From contig CAWHVW010000005.1 in assembly GCA_963832965.1 (NCBI GenBank), positions 744,001-808,000 on the forward strand: a stretch of 64,000 nucleotides of DNA, given 5' to 3'. How positions within the stretch are numbered: position 1 is the first letter of the stretch; each line of letters begins with the position of its first letter. This stretch comes from CAWACP01 sp963832965. Its GTDB lineage: Bacteria; Acidobacteriota; Terriglobia; Bryobacterales; Bryobacteraceae. Below are positions 26,122 to 34,088 of this stretch, one piece after another. The notes under the pieces are model-generated. The model did no database searches. It was not told the DNA's origin and saw nothing but the letters and a program-made list of their open reading frames with translations. The translations under genes were made by a program, and so were the position numbers.

Positions 26122-28872
26122 TTACTGTTTTGCCGCCGCCGAAGGCTGCCAGTCCGCACCGACATCATAGCGGCGGAAATCGCGGAATTCTTTTTCCGTT
26201 TTCATCAGGTAATGCCTGCCAGACCCCACGTAAAGGGTGGTGATTTGGGGCAATAGATAGTCGTGACCAGAAATGCGCACCCAGTCGTAGTCGACGGTGA
26301 TCTCCGAGCGGTGAATCGGAAAGTCCTTTGGCAAATCCTCGGCCTGTACGGATATCCGCCGCACCGCCATGGTGCTGGTGTCGATGTAGACGAGTCCCTT
26401 GAACGCGGTCAGAAGGCTCTTCGCGCCGCTCACCGCGGACACCCGGTAGCGCGACTTATCGGCGGTTACGTGATACTGAAAGACTTGTACCCGGGTGCCT
26501 TTCCAATCGGTAACATCCTGCCATTCGATTTTTGCGCCCGCCTGTTCGGAGAAGACGAGATCGAAGAGACCGCCGAACTCGCCGTACACGCGCGCGCCGG
26601 TGTTGTTGGTGCCTTTGGCGGGAATGCCGTTCACTTCCAGAAGCTGGGTGTTTTCCGCGCCATCCATGTATTGCAGCACTTCCGTGATGGAATCCTTTGG
26701 CTTCCAGTCGCCCTGGCCGCTGGGGTCCACGGCTCTGCGGGTGACCGCGATGCAGGCGAAATTGGTGAGGTCGTTCTTGTAGTCGAGCGCCCGTTGGCGC
26801 ACTGCGTCGAGGATGCGCTTGATCTCGGCGTCATCCGGCTTCTGGGTGTTTCTGAGCACCTCCGGGCCGGTATCGAACACCGGTCCGGTGGAGGCTGCCG
26901 GCGCGGACCCGCCGGCGCCGGTGACTTCGAAGCTCACGATCTTTTCGTATGTCTTGCCGGCCTGCGTTGCCGTCGCCACCAGTTGATAGCCGCCCGGCGC
27001 CAGTGCGCTCCCTTTCATCGAGGTCATGAAGTTCAGCGCCGCGCCGGCCGTTGCGTCGGGCAGCCGGCCGGACATCCTTGCGATCACTTCTTTATCGCGA
27101 AGAAGGGCCAGATCGAGTTGCGGCTTGTCGCTGCTCGCGCTGTCCGGATACAGTTTCACGAACACCGGTATGTCGCGGCTTCCGGGCTCAAACTGGGCGG
27201 TGAGATCCGGAATCACTTCGCGCTTCTGATAGTCGAGCGGTTCGGTATCGGTGCTTTCGAGGTTCACCGGTTCCAGTCTCCGCACCAACGACAGATCGCT
27301 GAGCGCGACACCCTGGGAGCGTTCCTGGACGGTAAACGGAATGGTCTGGGAGCTTATCTTGTTGGCCAGGCGATCGGCGACGGCAATGTCCATCCGGTAT
27401 TCGCCCGGCGCGATATCGAAGGGCCGCTGGAACGTGAAGAACGCAGGCTGGCCTTCGGACCCGCCAGAGGCGCTCATCTGGGACGGCCGGTCCTGGCTGA
27501 ACTTCTCGACCACCTGACCCTGCGCGTCTTTCACCAGGGCCAACACCGAAAAATGCGACTTACAGATCTTGCTGTCCTTGTCTTCGGCGCAGGTGAAGCT
27601 CTTCAGCGGGGCCTCCACGACCAGTTCCGCCTGCGTTTTTTCGGCTTGCCAGCCGAACCTCAGCACCTGGCCACGGAAGGGAAGGGTCTCCGTTCGATCC
27701 GGAGAGCTGAGTACTTTCAGCAGAGTGACTTCGAACGGACGCACGTCCATTCCGGCATTCGGCGGAAGAGCGAAGTATCCGGCGCGCCCTTGCAGTTGCG
27801 CGCTGCGCCGGCTGGTCCTGACCGTAACCGCACGGAAGCTGCCATCGTACTCCTGATTCGCTGGCGTGTACGAGGCAACGTAGTAAGTGGTCATGTCCTC
27901 CGCGATGCGCTCTATGTGCACGCGGAGGTCAGCCCATTGATCGATGTAGAGCCCCCCGGTGGATTCGGCCAGCCTCCGTAGGGGTTGGCGCTTGTCTTCC
28001 TGCGGCGCCGCGGAAGCGTTCGCGGTGGCAGTCTCCGGCGCGGCTTCCTCAGCGGCGGGCTTTCCGTTGTCCGGCATCACCGGCCCAAAGGCGGCAATCT
28101 GCGCAGTCCGGGTGAGCCCGCTCACATCCAGGGCGTAGATGCTCACGCGCGCCCGATTGGCACTACCGATCATCGCGCGAAGCTGTTCGGGCGTGGTCGC
28201 GGTGACGTCGATACCGTCGGAGAAATAAAGGATGGTCTTGCGTCCCGGCGTTAGTCCCATATGCCGGGTAAGCGCCAGCAATCGAGAAGGGCAGGGACGA
28301 AAATGCTCATCACGGATGATCCCTTCCGAGGACCGGGCAATTTCTGCCGCGGGACCGGAAACCGGGCCGGTCTCCGCTCCCTTGGGGTGAGCCGCCAGAG
28401 TTGCGACGGTTTCAATGGCGCGCCGTGCCGCCTCGCGGTCCGTTGTGAACGCCTGCACCAGATGCAGCCGGTCATGAATCCTCCAGACGGCGAAAGAGGT
28501 CTCGGCTCCCAGGTTCTGTTTGAGCATCTCCAGCGCGGCGTCGCGCGCCAGCCGAGCCGACACGGCGTCCAGATTGTCAAATACCAGCGAGACGAAAAAG
28601 GGGCCGGACGCCGTGCCAGCCTGCAGGCGGGTCACCTTTACGGATTCGCCGTCATCGGTGATCTGCAGCTCTTCCGGGCGGAGATCGCGGATGGGATGAC
28701 TGTGTTTGTCGCGAACTACCAGGTCGAGCGTTACTTCATCGCCGACGGCTGCGGCGACGGTCTGGCTGGCGTTTGCCGCGGGCGGAGAGAGCCCTGCTTC
28801 CGTTGTGCAAAAAACCAGACCGCTCAGCAAGCAGGAACTGGCGAAAACTCTCAGCAACCGGGCTAAGAACAC
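26122..28872 (-). CDS. VWFA-related acidobacterial-type secreted protein
   Basis: 916 residues from GTG 28872, which follows a GGGGGGA ribosome site; TTG at 28884 is an alternative without one. An N-terminal signal or lipoprotein-like segment (L-L-S-G-L-V-F-C) leads to the block V-T-L-D-L-V-V-R-D-K-H-S-H-P-I-R-D-L and a von Willebrand A-like domain (F-V-S-L-V-F-D-N-L-D, K-T-I-L-Y-F-S-D-G-I-D), as in the VWFA-related family abundant in Acidobacteriota. After about residue 330 there are beta-rich extracellular domains. It is likely secreted or surface-bound; function unknown. The CsgG/TPR gene follows 46 bases downstream, so the genes may be cotranscribed. Confidence 0.85.
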   Translation of the reverse strand: MFLARLLRVFASSCLLSGLVFCTTEAGLSPPAANASQTVAAAVGDEVTLDLVVRDKHSHPIRDLRPEELQITDDGESVKVTRLQAGTASGPFFVSLVFDNLDAVSARLARDAALEMLKQNLGAETSFAVWRIHDRLHLVQAFTTDREAARRAIETVATLAAHPKGAETGPVSGPAAEIARSSEGIIRDEHFRPCPSRLLALTRHMGLTPGRKTILYFSDGIDVTATTPEQLRAMIGSANRARVSIYALDVSGLTRTAQIAAFGPVMPDNGKPAAEEAAPETATANASAAPQEDKRQPLRRLAESTGGLYIDQWADLRVHIERIAEDMTTYYVASYTPANQEYDGSFRAVTVRTSRRSAQLQGRAGYFALPPNAGMDVRPFEVTLLKVLSSPDRTETLPFRGQVLRFGWQAEKTQAELVVEAPLKSFTCAEDKDSKICKSHFSVLALVKDAQGQVVEKFSQDRPSQMSASGGSEGQPAFFTFQRPFDIAPGEYRMDIAVADRLANKISSQTIPFTVQERSQGVALSDLSLVRRLEPVNLESTDTEPLDYQKREVIPDLTAQFEPGSRDIPVFVKLYPDSASSDKPQLDLALLRDKEVIARMSGRLPDATAGAALNFMTSMKGSALAPGGYQLVATATQAGKTYEKIVSFEVTGAGGSAPAASTGPVFDTGPEVLRNTQKPDDAEIKRILDAVRQRALDYKNDLTNFACIAVTRRAVDPSGQGDWKPKDSITEVLQYMDGAENTQLLEVNGIPAKGTNNTGARVYGEFGGLFDLVFSEQAGAKIEWQDVTDWKGTRVQVFQYHVTADKSRYRVSAVSGAKSLLTAFKGLVYIDTSTMAVRRISVQAEDLPKDFPIHRSEITVDYDWVRISGHDYLLPQITTLYVGSGRHYLMKTEKEFRDFRRYDVGADWQPSAAAKQ

Positions 28873-28961
28873 ACATCCCCCCAAACGCTTACACGTGAAT
28901 CAACAGTCTAACCGATTACCGGCTTGCGGGGAATGGAAATGTTTCGGTCCTGGGCTGGTAT

Positions 28962-29672
28962 TCAGGGGATGTTCCCCGTGATTACAGGCGCATTTGGCAG
29001 GGCCGCGGCCAGAATCAGGCAGTCCGCGCTGGATGACTGCCCTGATGCGCTGGTGCCAGCGGCGGCCAGACTTACCGTGGGCCCGCACAATTTCGCGATG
29101 ATCGTGGAGAGTTGGGGAATGGTCGGCGAGCGTCCGAGATACTGCGCGCCAAACGTGAACAGACCCGCGGCGGACCCGGTGATTTCCGTAGTGCCCGTCT
29201 TCACTCCACGCGCGGCCATTCCCAGCGTCGCGGCACCCGCGAGAAAACCGAGAATGCGGGAGACCACCGCCGCTTTGGACATGGTGGCGAAACCGCTGAG
29301 CACTCCCGAGGCGGTGGCCGCATCGACGCCCGGCAGGCCTTGCAGAGACATGAGGACCTGGGCTCCTCCGACCGTGCGGACGGCGGCACAGAGGTTGCTG
29401 ATCCGCACCTCGTACAAAGCCAGGCCCTTGATTCCCAGCTTTCGGGTAGCGTCGGTGGGCTCCGGAGCCGCCTGGGTCAGGATGCATGGAATTTGCGTCT
29501 GAGTGGGCGGGGCGAGGGCTGGCAGTTCGGGGGTACAGCCGGTACTGTCGCAATCCTGCACGGGGCCTGAGCCCACCTGCATTCTCACGGGCGGCGGAGC
29601 TGAGGTCGGGGAACGTTCCGTCTGTCCCCATGCGGCGAGGGCGAGGGCTGCGGCCAGCGCGGTGGGTCGCAT
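28962..29672 (-). CDS. Unknown exported protein, coupled to upstream gene
   Basis: 236 residues from ATG 29672. An N-terminal signal-like A-L-A-A-A-L-A-L-A-A-W-G precedes a Pro-rich segment. The middle is folded, with several cysteines (C-D-S-T-G-C, I-P-C-I-L, N-L-C-A-A). The C-terminal half is hydrophobic and small-residue rich (I-L-G-F-L-A-G-A-A-T-L-G-M-A), consistent with one or two membrane segments. The ATG overlaps the preceding gene's TGA as TGATG. I recognise no family; an alternative antisense frame was set aside. Confidence 0.55.
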   Translation of the reverse strand: MRPTALAAALALAAWGQTERSPTSAPPPVRMQVGSGPVQDCDSTGCTPELPALAPPTQTQIPCILTQAAPEPTDATRKLGIKGLALYEVRISNLCAAVRTVGGAQVLMSLQGLPGVDAATASGVLSGFATMSKAAVVSRILGFLAGAATLGMAARGVKTGTTEITGSAAGLFTFGAQYLGRSPTIPQLSTIIAKLCGPTVSLAAAGTSASGQSSSADCLILAAALPNAPVITGNIP

Positions 29673-30496
29673 CACCCGCTGATTCCCAGGAACTGTTTGA
29701 TGAGGTTCAGGTCGGTCTGGAGCTGCATAACCTGGGCTACCGTCGCCGGAGCGGCCAGGGCTTCTGCGCTGGTGCTGCTCACTACCTCCCAGATTCCCGG
29801 CAGGCCGCCCGATTGGAAACTTTCTCCGGGCAGCAGCGCGCGCACCGGAACGGGCACATCCGGAGGAGTATTGGCGTTGGGCACGGGGACCGAAGCCGGG
29901 CTCCAGCCGACCTGCTGCGGATAGCCGGCGCTCAGAACCCAGGCACCAGGAGATCCGATCCCGGTCTGGCTCTGGGCTTCCAGCAACTGACCGGCGTAGG
30001 CCGGAACGACGCCCGCCGCGAACACCTGGAACATCTCCCTGGTCTCGCCGTTGCTGTTGAAGATCCACCCGGAGGGGACGCCGACCGCGGCGCTGAACTC
30101 AATCCCCAGAGCCAACGTGAGGGCCGAGGCCAGAGCGATGGCTTGCCCCTGGGTACTCAGATCGGCAGGCGCTATCGGGATCGTCGAGATCGCGGTGCCG
30201 TTCGTAAAGCTCATTGTCGCCGGGGTGGGAGTGGGCGCAACCGGAGGTGGATATACGGCGGGGATGTTCGCCGTTGCCGCGAGTCCGTTGGCGATCTGTA
30301 GCGGGACTTCGGTCCCATTTGCCGCATCGAAGACCATGTAATTGGCCGGGTTGTCCGGAGGGAGGCCGCTCTTTGATGGATCTACCCATCGTTTTACCCC
30401 CTGAGCCGGATCAAAGATCGACGACCCGCCTGCCATGGTGATGCCAGCCAGCGTGATTGCGCCGATCGGTATTGGATATGTGAGCGTGGTTCCCAT
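29672..30496 (-). CDS. Unknown protein, Ala/Pro/Gly-rich
   Basis: 274 residues from ATG 30496, ten bases after GGAGG. The sequence is low in charge and rich in Ala, Pro, Gly, Thr and Ser, with beta-type stretches (A-T-M-S-F-T-N-G-T-A-I-S-T-I-P-I) and a C-terminal heptad-like segment (V-M-Q-L-Q-T-D-L-N-L-I-K-Q-F-L). It has no classical signal peptide. It resembles phage-structural or secreted proteins in composition, but that is only a composition argument. The stop overlaps the start of the next gene (TGATG), so the two products are probably made together. Confidence 0.55.
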   Translation of the reverse strand: MGTTLTYPIPIGAITLAGITMAGGSSIFDPAQGVKRWVDPSKSGLPPDNPANYMVFDAANGTEVPLQIANGLAATANIPAVYPPPVAPTPTPATMSFTNGTAISTIPIAPADLSTQGQAIALASALTLALGIEFSAAVGVPSGWIFNSNGETREMFQVFAAGVVPAYAGQLLEAQSQTGIGSPGAWVLSAGYPQQVGWSPASVPVPNANTPPDVPVPVRALLPGESFQSGGLPGIWEVVSSTSAEALAAPATVAQVMQLQTDLNLIKQFLGISG

Positions 30497-30588
30497 GCAA
30501 TCAGTTCCTCCCGGAGAAAGCACGAGTGTACGCACAGCGCCGCGCGGTTAGTTTCGTAAGCCGCTGGAAACAGGATGGATTGAAAGAG

Positions 30589-31005
30589 TTATCCGTGGTA
30601 GAGCATCACGTAGACGACCACGCCCGTCACGCTCACGTACAGCCAGATAGGCAGGGTCCAGCGCGCAATGGCGCGATGGCGGACATATTCCTTACGCAGG
30701 CCGCGCCGCAAGGTGATGATGGCCAGGACCGGCACAGTGACTGCCAGGGAGGTGTGGGTCAGCAGGATTGAATAGTACAACGGGCGCAGCAGGCCGGTTC
30801 CCTCGTAGTGCTTCGAACCGATGTGGGCATGGTAGACGATGTAGGAAATCAGGAAGGCCACCGAGACACAAAACGCAGTAACCATGACCCGGCGGTGCGC
30901 CGCGACACGCTTACGGCGAATCAGGATGTAAGCCAGGATCAGCAGTACCGCGGCCGTCCCGTTGAGGGTGGCATTCAGCGTGGGAAGATCGTTGATGCTT
31001 ATCAC
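30589..31005 (-). CDS. DUF420 membrane protein
   Basis: 138 residues with four predicted transmembrane helices. It opens with I-N-D-L-P-T-L-N-A-T-L-N, then G-T-A-A-V-L-L-I-L-A-Y-I-L-I-R-R-K-R-V-A-A-H-R-R and S-Y-I-V-Y-H, the DUF420 pattern with conserved histidines. The family usually neighbours cytochrome oxidase assembly genes; its own activity is unsettled. The GTG start at 31005 overlaps the SCO stop as GTGA, after a GAGGAG ribosome site. Third gene of the ctaB-SCO-DUF420 unit. Confidence 0.82.
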   Translation of the reverse strand: MISINDLPTLNATLNGTAAVLLILAYILIRRKRVAAHRRVMVTAFCVSVAFLISYIVYHAHIGSKHYEGTGLLRPLYYSILLTHTSLAVTVPVLAIITLRRGLRKEYVRHRAIARWTLPIWLYVSVTGVVVYVMLYHG

Positions 31006-31559
31006 GACCTCTCCTCGGCCAGTGAACGCAGGTCGGCGATGATCTTCGGAATGCTGCCCTCTTCCGTGGTGTCGTAGTAACCGCGAATGTGCCCAGCGCC
31101 GTCCACCAGCACGAAGCGCGGGCTGTGCGTCAGGCTGCCATCCACGTTCCCGAGCTTGAACACGTCCCGGTCCAGACGTTGGAGCGTGGCCTGCGGACCG
31201 GTGAGGAGATGCCAACGGGCTGGCGAAGCGTGATACAGCGCCGCGTATCTGGCCAGCACCGGCGGCGTGTCATGCCACGGATCGATGGTGAAGGACACGA
31301 GCTGCGCGCGGGGGACATCCGCGATGGCGTCCTGTATATGGTGCATGTGGGCGCTCATCATCGGACAAATGCTGCCGCAGGTCGTGAAAAAGAAATCCGC
31401 CACCCACACGTTACCGCGCAGCGAGCCGCTGTCGAATGTGGTTCCGTCCGGCGCGGTGAGCTGAAACGGTGGCACGGTTCCAAAATCGTCGAGATTGCTT
31501 TCGCCGTGGCGGCACGCCGCAAAAACCAGCAGCAACACCGGAATCAACAGCCTTTTCAT
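31002..31559 (-). CDS. SCO1/SenC-family copper chaperone, lipoprotein
   Basis: 185 residues. A lipoprotein-type signal (L-L-L-V-F-A-A-C, lipid on C16) anchors a thioredoxin-fold domain. The copper-binding C-x3-C is in F-F-F-T-T-C-G-S-I-C-P, and the conserved histidine is probably the one in L-T-H-S-P-R-F-V-L-V-D. It delivers copper to the CuA site of cytochrome oxidase. Its start overlaps the ctaB stop (ATGA) and its stop overlaps the DUF420 start, so the three genes are tightly coupled. Confidence 0.92.
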   Translation of the reverse strand: MKRLLIPVLLLVFAACRHGESNLDDFGTVPPFQLTAPDGTTFDSGSLRGNVWVADFFFTTCGSICPMMSAHMHHIQDAIADVPRAQLVSFTIDPWHDTPPVLARYAALYHASPARWHLLTGPQATLQRLDRDVFKLGNVDGSLTHSPRFVLVDGAGHIRGYYDTTEEGSIPKIIADLRSLAEERS

Positions 31560-32404
31560 GCCACGCGGTCGACGACCATCAAACCGTACAAGAGTGGAAG
31601 GTAGAACACGGAGGCAAGTAACACGGCGCGGGCCCTCGGCCGGGTACAGTCCTGCATGACGCGAAGGGCGGCGTACAGATAACCGAGGCCGAGCAGCGCG
31701 GCGCCCACCAGATACAGATTGCCGGTCATGCCCGCGTAGCGCGGAATCAAACTCAGGCCGAGCAGAGCCGCCGCAAACCAGAACATCTGCCGGGCGGTGG
31801 ATTCGCCATCCGGCTCCACTACGGGCAGCATGCGAATACCGGCGCGTTCATAGTCCTCGCGATACATCCACGCAATCGAATAGAAATGGGGGAACTGCCA
31901 CAGAAAGAGGATGCCGAACAACAACCATGCTTCGATGGTAAGGCTCCCGTGGGCCGCGGCATAGCCGATGAGCGGCGGCATGGCGCCGGGGATGGCCCCT
32001 ACCGTGGTCGAATGAGGCGAACGCTGTTTGAGAGGGGTGTAGAAAAAAAGATAAGTAAGCAGCGTAATCAGGCCCAGCAGCGCGGTGAGCGGGTTCGCGC
32101 CAAACCAGAGATCCACGAACCCAATCGCGGAGATGCCCGCGCCAAACCAGAATGCGCGGCCCGCGTCGAGCCGCCCGGAAGGTATCGGGCGCCCCTGAGT
32201 GCGCCGCATTTTTGCGTCGGCGTCGCGTTCGTACCATTGATTGAGAGCCGCCGTTCCAGAGGCCAGAAGGCCTGTTCCCAGCACCGCATTCAACAGCGTC
32301 GCCAGGTGCCAGCCGTGGGCAATCCCGAAGTAGTAGCCGATGCCGGTGCTCATCAGGATGAGCCAGGTGATGCGCGGCTTGGTGAGCTCGATGTAGTCCT
32401 TCAT
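31556..32404 (-). CDS. ctaB: Protoheme IX farnesyltransferase (heme O synthase)
   Basis: UbiA-family prenyltransferase that converts heme B to heme O for the terminal oxidase. 282 residues with seven to nine membrane helices. Signatures are L-T-K-P-R-I-T near the N-terminus, N-Q-W-Y-E-R-D-A-D-A-K-M-R-R-T-Q-G-R-P (the N-x3-D-x3-D-type substrate site) and the second acidic loop Y-R-E-D-Y-E-R-A-G. The start ATG at 32404 gives the normal N-terminus; the longer open frame upstream is not needed. First gene of the unit with SCO and DUF420. No oxidase subunits are in the window. Confidence 0.93.
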   Translation of the reverse strand: MKDYIELTKPRITWLILMSTGIGYYFGIAHGWHLATLLNAVLGTGLLASGTAALNQWYERDADAKMRRTQGRPIPSGRLDAGRAFWFGAGISAIGFVDLWFGANPLTALLGLITLLTYLFFYTPLKQRSPHSTTVGAIPGAMPPLIGYAAAHGSLTIEAWLLFGILFLWQFPHFYSIAWMYREDYERAGIRMLPVVEPDGESTARQMFWFAAALLGLSLIPRYAGMTGNLYLVGAALLGLGYLYAALRVMQDCTRPRARAVLLASVFYLPLLYGLMVVDRVA

Positions 32405-32534
32405 CGGGTGGCGCGGACCGGTTCCACCGTTACAGTGATTTCTGAATTTTTGCACTTTCGCCGTCAAAAGTCCAGAGGCGATTAGGCGAACATCTTGCGA
32501 AGGCAGGCGACCGGCGCTGGGCAGCGACGCCGGT

Positions 32535-33410
32535 TCACGGGTGCGCCGGCGCTGCACTGTCGTGAGAAACCGGCGGCGCCAGTTGTGCGGCAATGCGGGT
32601 GGCTTCTTCCACCGCCCGCGCGAGCACGGACCGGATCTTGCCGTCCTCGAGCATCAGCAGGCCGCCAATGGTGCAGCCGGCGGGGGTGGTGACATCGTCG
32701 CGCAGGGCCGCGGGATGGCGGCCGCTACTCTGCACCATGCGCGCGGCGCCGAGAGCGGTCTGCGCCACCAGCTTTAAGGCGAGATGGCGGGGCAGTCCCA
32801 CGCGCACTCCAGCGTCGGCGAGAGCTTCCATGATGAGGTACTGGTATGCGGGTCCGCTGCCGCTGAGCGCCGTGATGGCGTTGAAGTATGTTTCGTCTAC
32901 CGCCGCGCACTGGCCGCAGGCTTCGAAAACGCGCTGCGCGCGCGCCAGATGTTCCGCTTTCGCATGGCGCCCGCCGCAGACTACGCTCATGCCTTCGCGC
33001 ACGATGCACGGCGTATTGGGCATGGCCCGCACCCAGGGGTTCGGGGTGCCCAGCATGGATTCCAGTTGCGCGGTGGTGGCGCCGGCCATGATAGAGATGA
33101 GCAGCGTATCAGGCCGCGGGTTGGCATCGCGCAACGTGCCCAGCACCTTCGCCGCCTGGCCTGGCTTCACGCAAACCAGAATCATGCCCGCGCCGGGCAC
33201 GCGGTGTCGATAGCCGACTTCCACCGGGATGCCCAGCGCCGCGGCGGCCCTTTCGCACGTGCTCTCGGTGCGAGCGCTGGCCCACACCTGTTCGCGGGTG
33301 ATCGCGCCGCTTTCGAGCAAACCCTGAATCAGCGTGCGGCCCATTACGCCGGCGCCAATCACGCCGAGGGTTCGGCCAGGCTGGACCAGGGGAGTGTCGG
33401 AGTTTTCCAT
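32535..33410 (-). CDS. proC: Pyrroline-5-carboxylate reductase
   Basis: Last step of proline synthesis, NAD(P)H-dependent. 291 residues. The Rossmann loop is G-V-I-G-A-G-V-M-G near 16-24; V-K-P-G-Q, R-A-M-P-N-T-P and the C-terminal A-L-S-G-S-G-P-A-Y and T-P-A-G-C-T-I-G-G-L blocks are all present. ATG at 33410; divergent from the CheX-like gene. Confidence 0.95.
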   Translation of the reverse strand: MENSDTPLVQPGRTLGVIGAGVMGRTLIQGLLESGAITREQVWASARTESTCERAAAALGIPVEVGYRHRVPGAGMILVCVKPGQAAKVLGTLRDANPRPDTLLISIMAGATTAQLESMLGTPNPWVRAMPNTPCIVREGMSVVCGGRHAKAEHLARAQRVFEACGQCAAVDETYFNAITALSGSGPAYQYLIMEALADAGVRVGLPRHLALKLVAQTALGAARMVQSSGRHPAALRDDVTTPAGCTIGGLLMLEDGKIRSVLARAVEEATRIAAQLAPPVSHDSAAPAHP

Positions 33411-33465
33411 TGTAAGAAAACCATTACATCATGACCGGCGGCTAAAACTCGAAGATCGATAGCCG

Positions 33466-34071
33466 ATGAGAACTTCGGAGGGGCAAGCGGGCCTTATGAG
33501 CGACACTTGTGTTGCGCAACCGATCTCCGAACAGGAGATCGCCGAGGCGATTCGCTCCTCTGCTTGCGACGTCTTTTCCACGATGCTGGCGATGGATCTG
33601 GTGGCCGGTCCGATGGAGATTGGCGAAGCAGCGGCCAGAAACCGGGCGGGCGTGGTAGCCCTGCTGGGGTTCGCAGGCGATTGGGCGGGTTCGGGGACGC
33701 TGTATTGCGACGGGAAATTCGCCTGCCGCATGGCGGGCCAGCTCATGATGGCGGAATACAGCGTGGTGGACGATGAGGTCCTGGACGCCGTAGCCGAAAT
33801 GGGCAACATGATTATCGGCAACGTCAAGAATGCCCTGGAAGAGAAGCTGGGACCGATGGGGTTGAGCACGCCCACGGTGATTTACGGACGCAATTTTGAA
33901 ACCCGCACGGTGGGAAGCAAGGAGTGGGTTACTGTCCCGTTCGAGAGCGGCGAATACTCGATGGGGGTGCAGATCACCATCGCTCCCAACCCGCGCAAGG
34001 ACCGCCCGCCGCAAAAGAGGGTGACTCTTTCGACCAACCCGTGCCCTTATTGCGGCAGCCACGCGGAGTGA
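33466..34071 (+). CDS. CheX-like phosphatase-type protein with C-terminal CxxC
   Basis: 201 residues; an ATG at 33496 behind GGAGG (long spacing) is an alternative start giving 191. The fold resembles CheX/CheC: E-x-E-I-A-E-A-I, D-G-K-F-A-C-R-M-A and the phosphatase-type helix D-E-V-L-D-A-V-A-E-M-G-N-M-I-I-G-N-V-K with the E-x2-N pair. It probably dephosphorylates a response regulator. Unusually the C-terminus ends N-P-C-P-Y-C-G-S-H, a potential metal site. It sits beside ntrYX but on the opposite strand. Confidence 0.75.
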   Translation: MRTSEGQAGLMSDTCVAQPISEQEIAEAIRSSACDVFSTMLAMDLVAGPMEIGEAAARNRAGVVALLGFAGDWAGSGTLYCDGKFACRMAGQLMMAEYSVVDDEVLDAVAEMGNMIIGNVKNALEEKLGPMGLSTPTVIYGRNFETRTVGSKEWVTVPFESGEYSMGVQITIAPNPRKDRPPQKRVTLSTNPCPYCGSHAE

Positions 34072-34088
34072 CGGGTCCGGCGCTGTCC

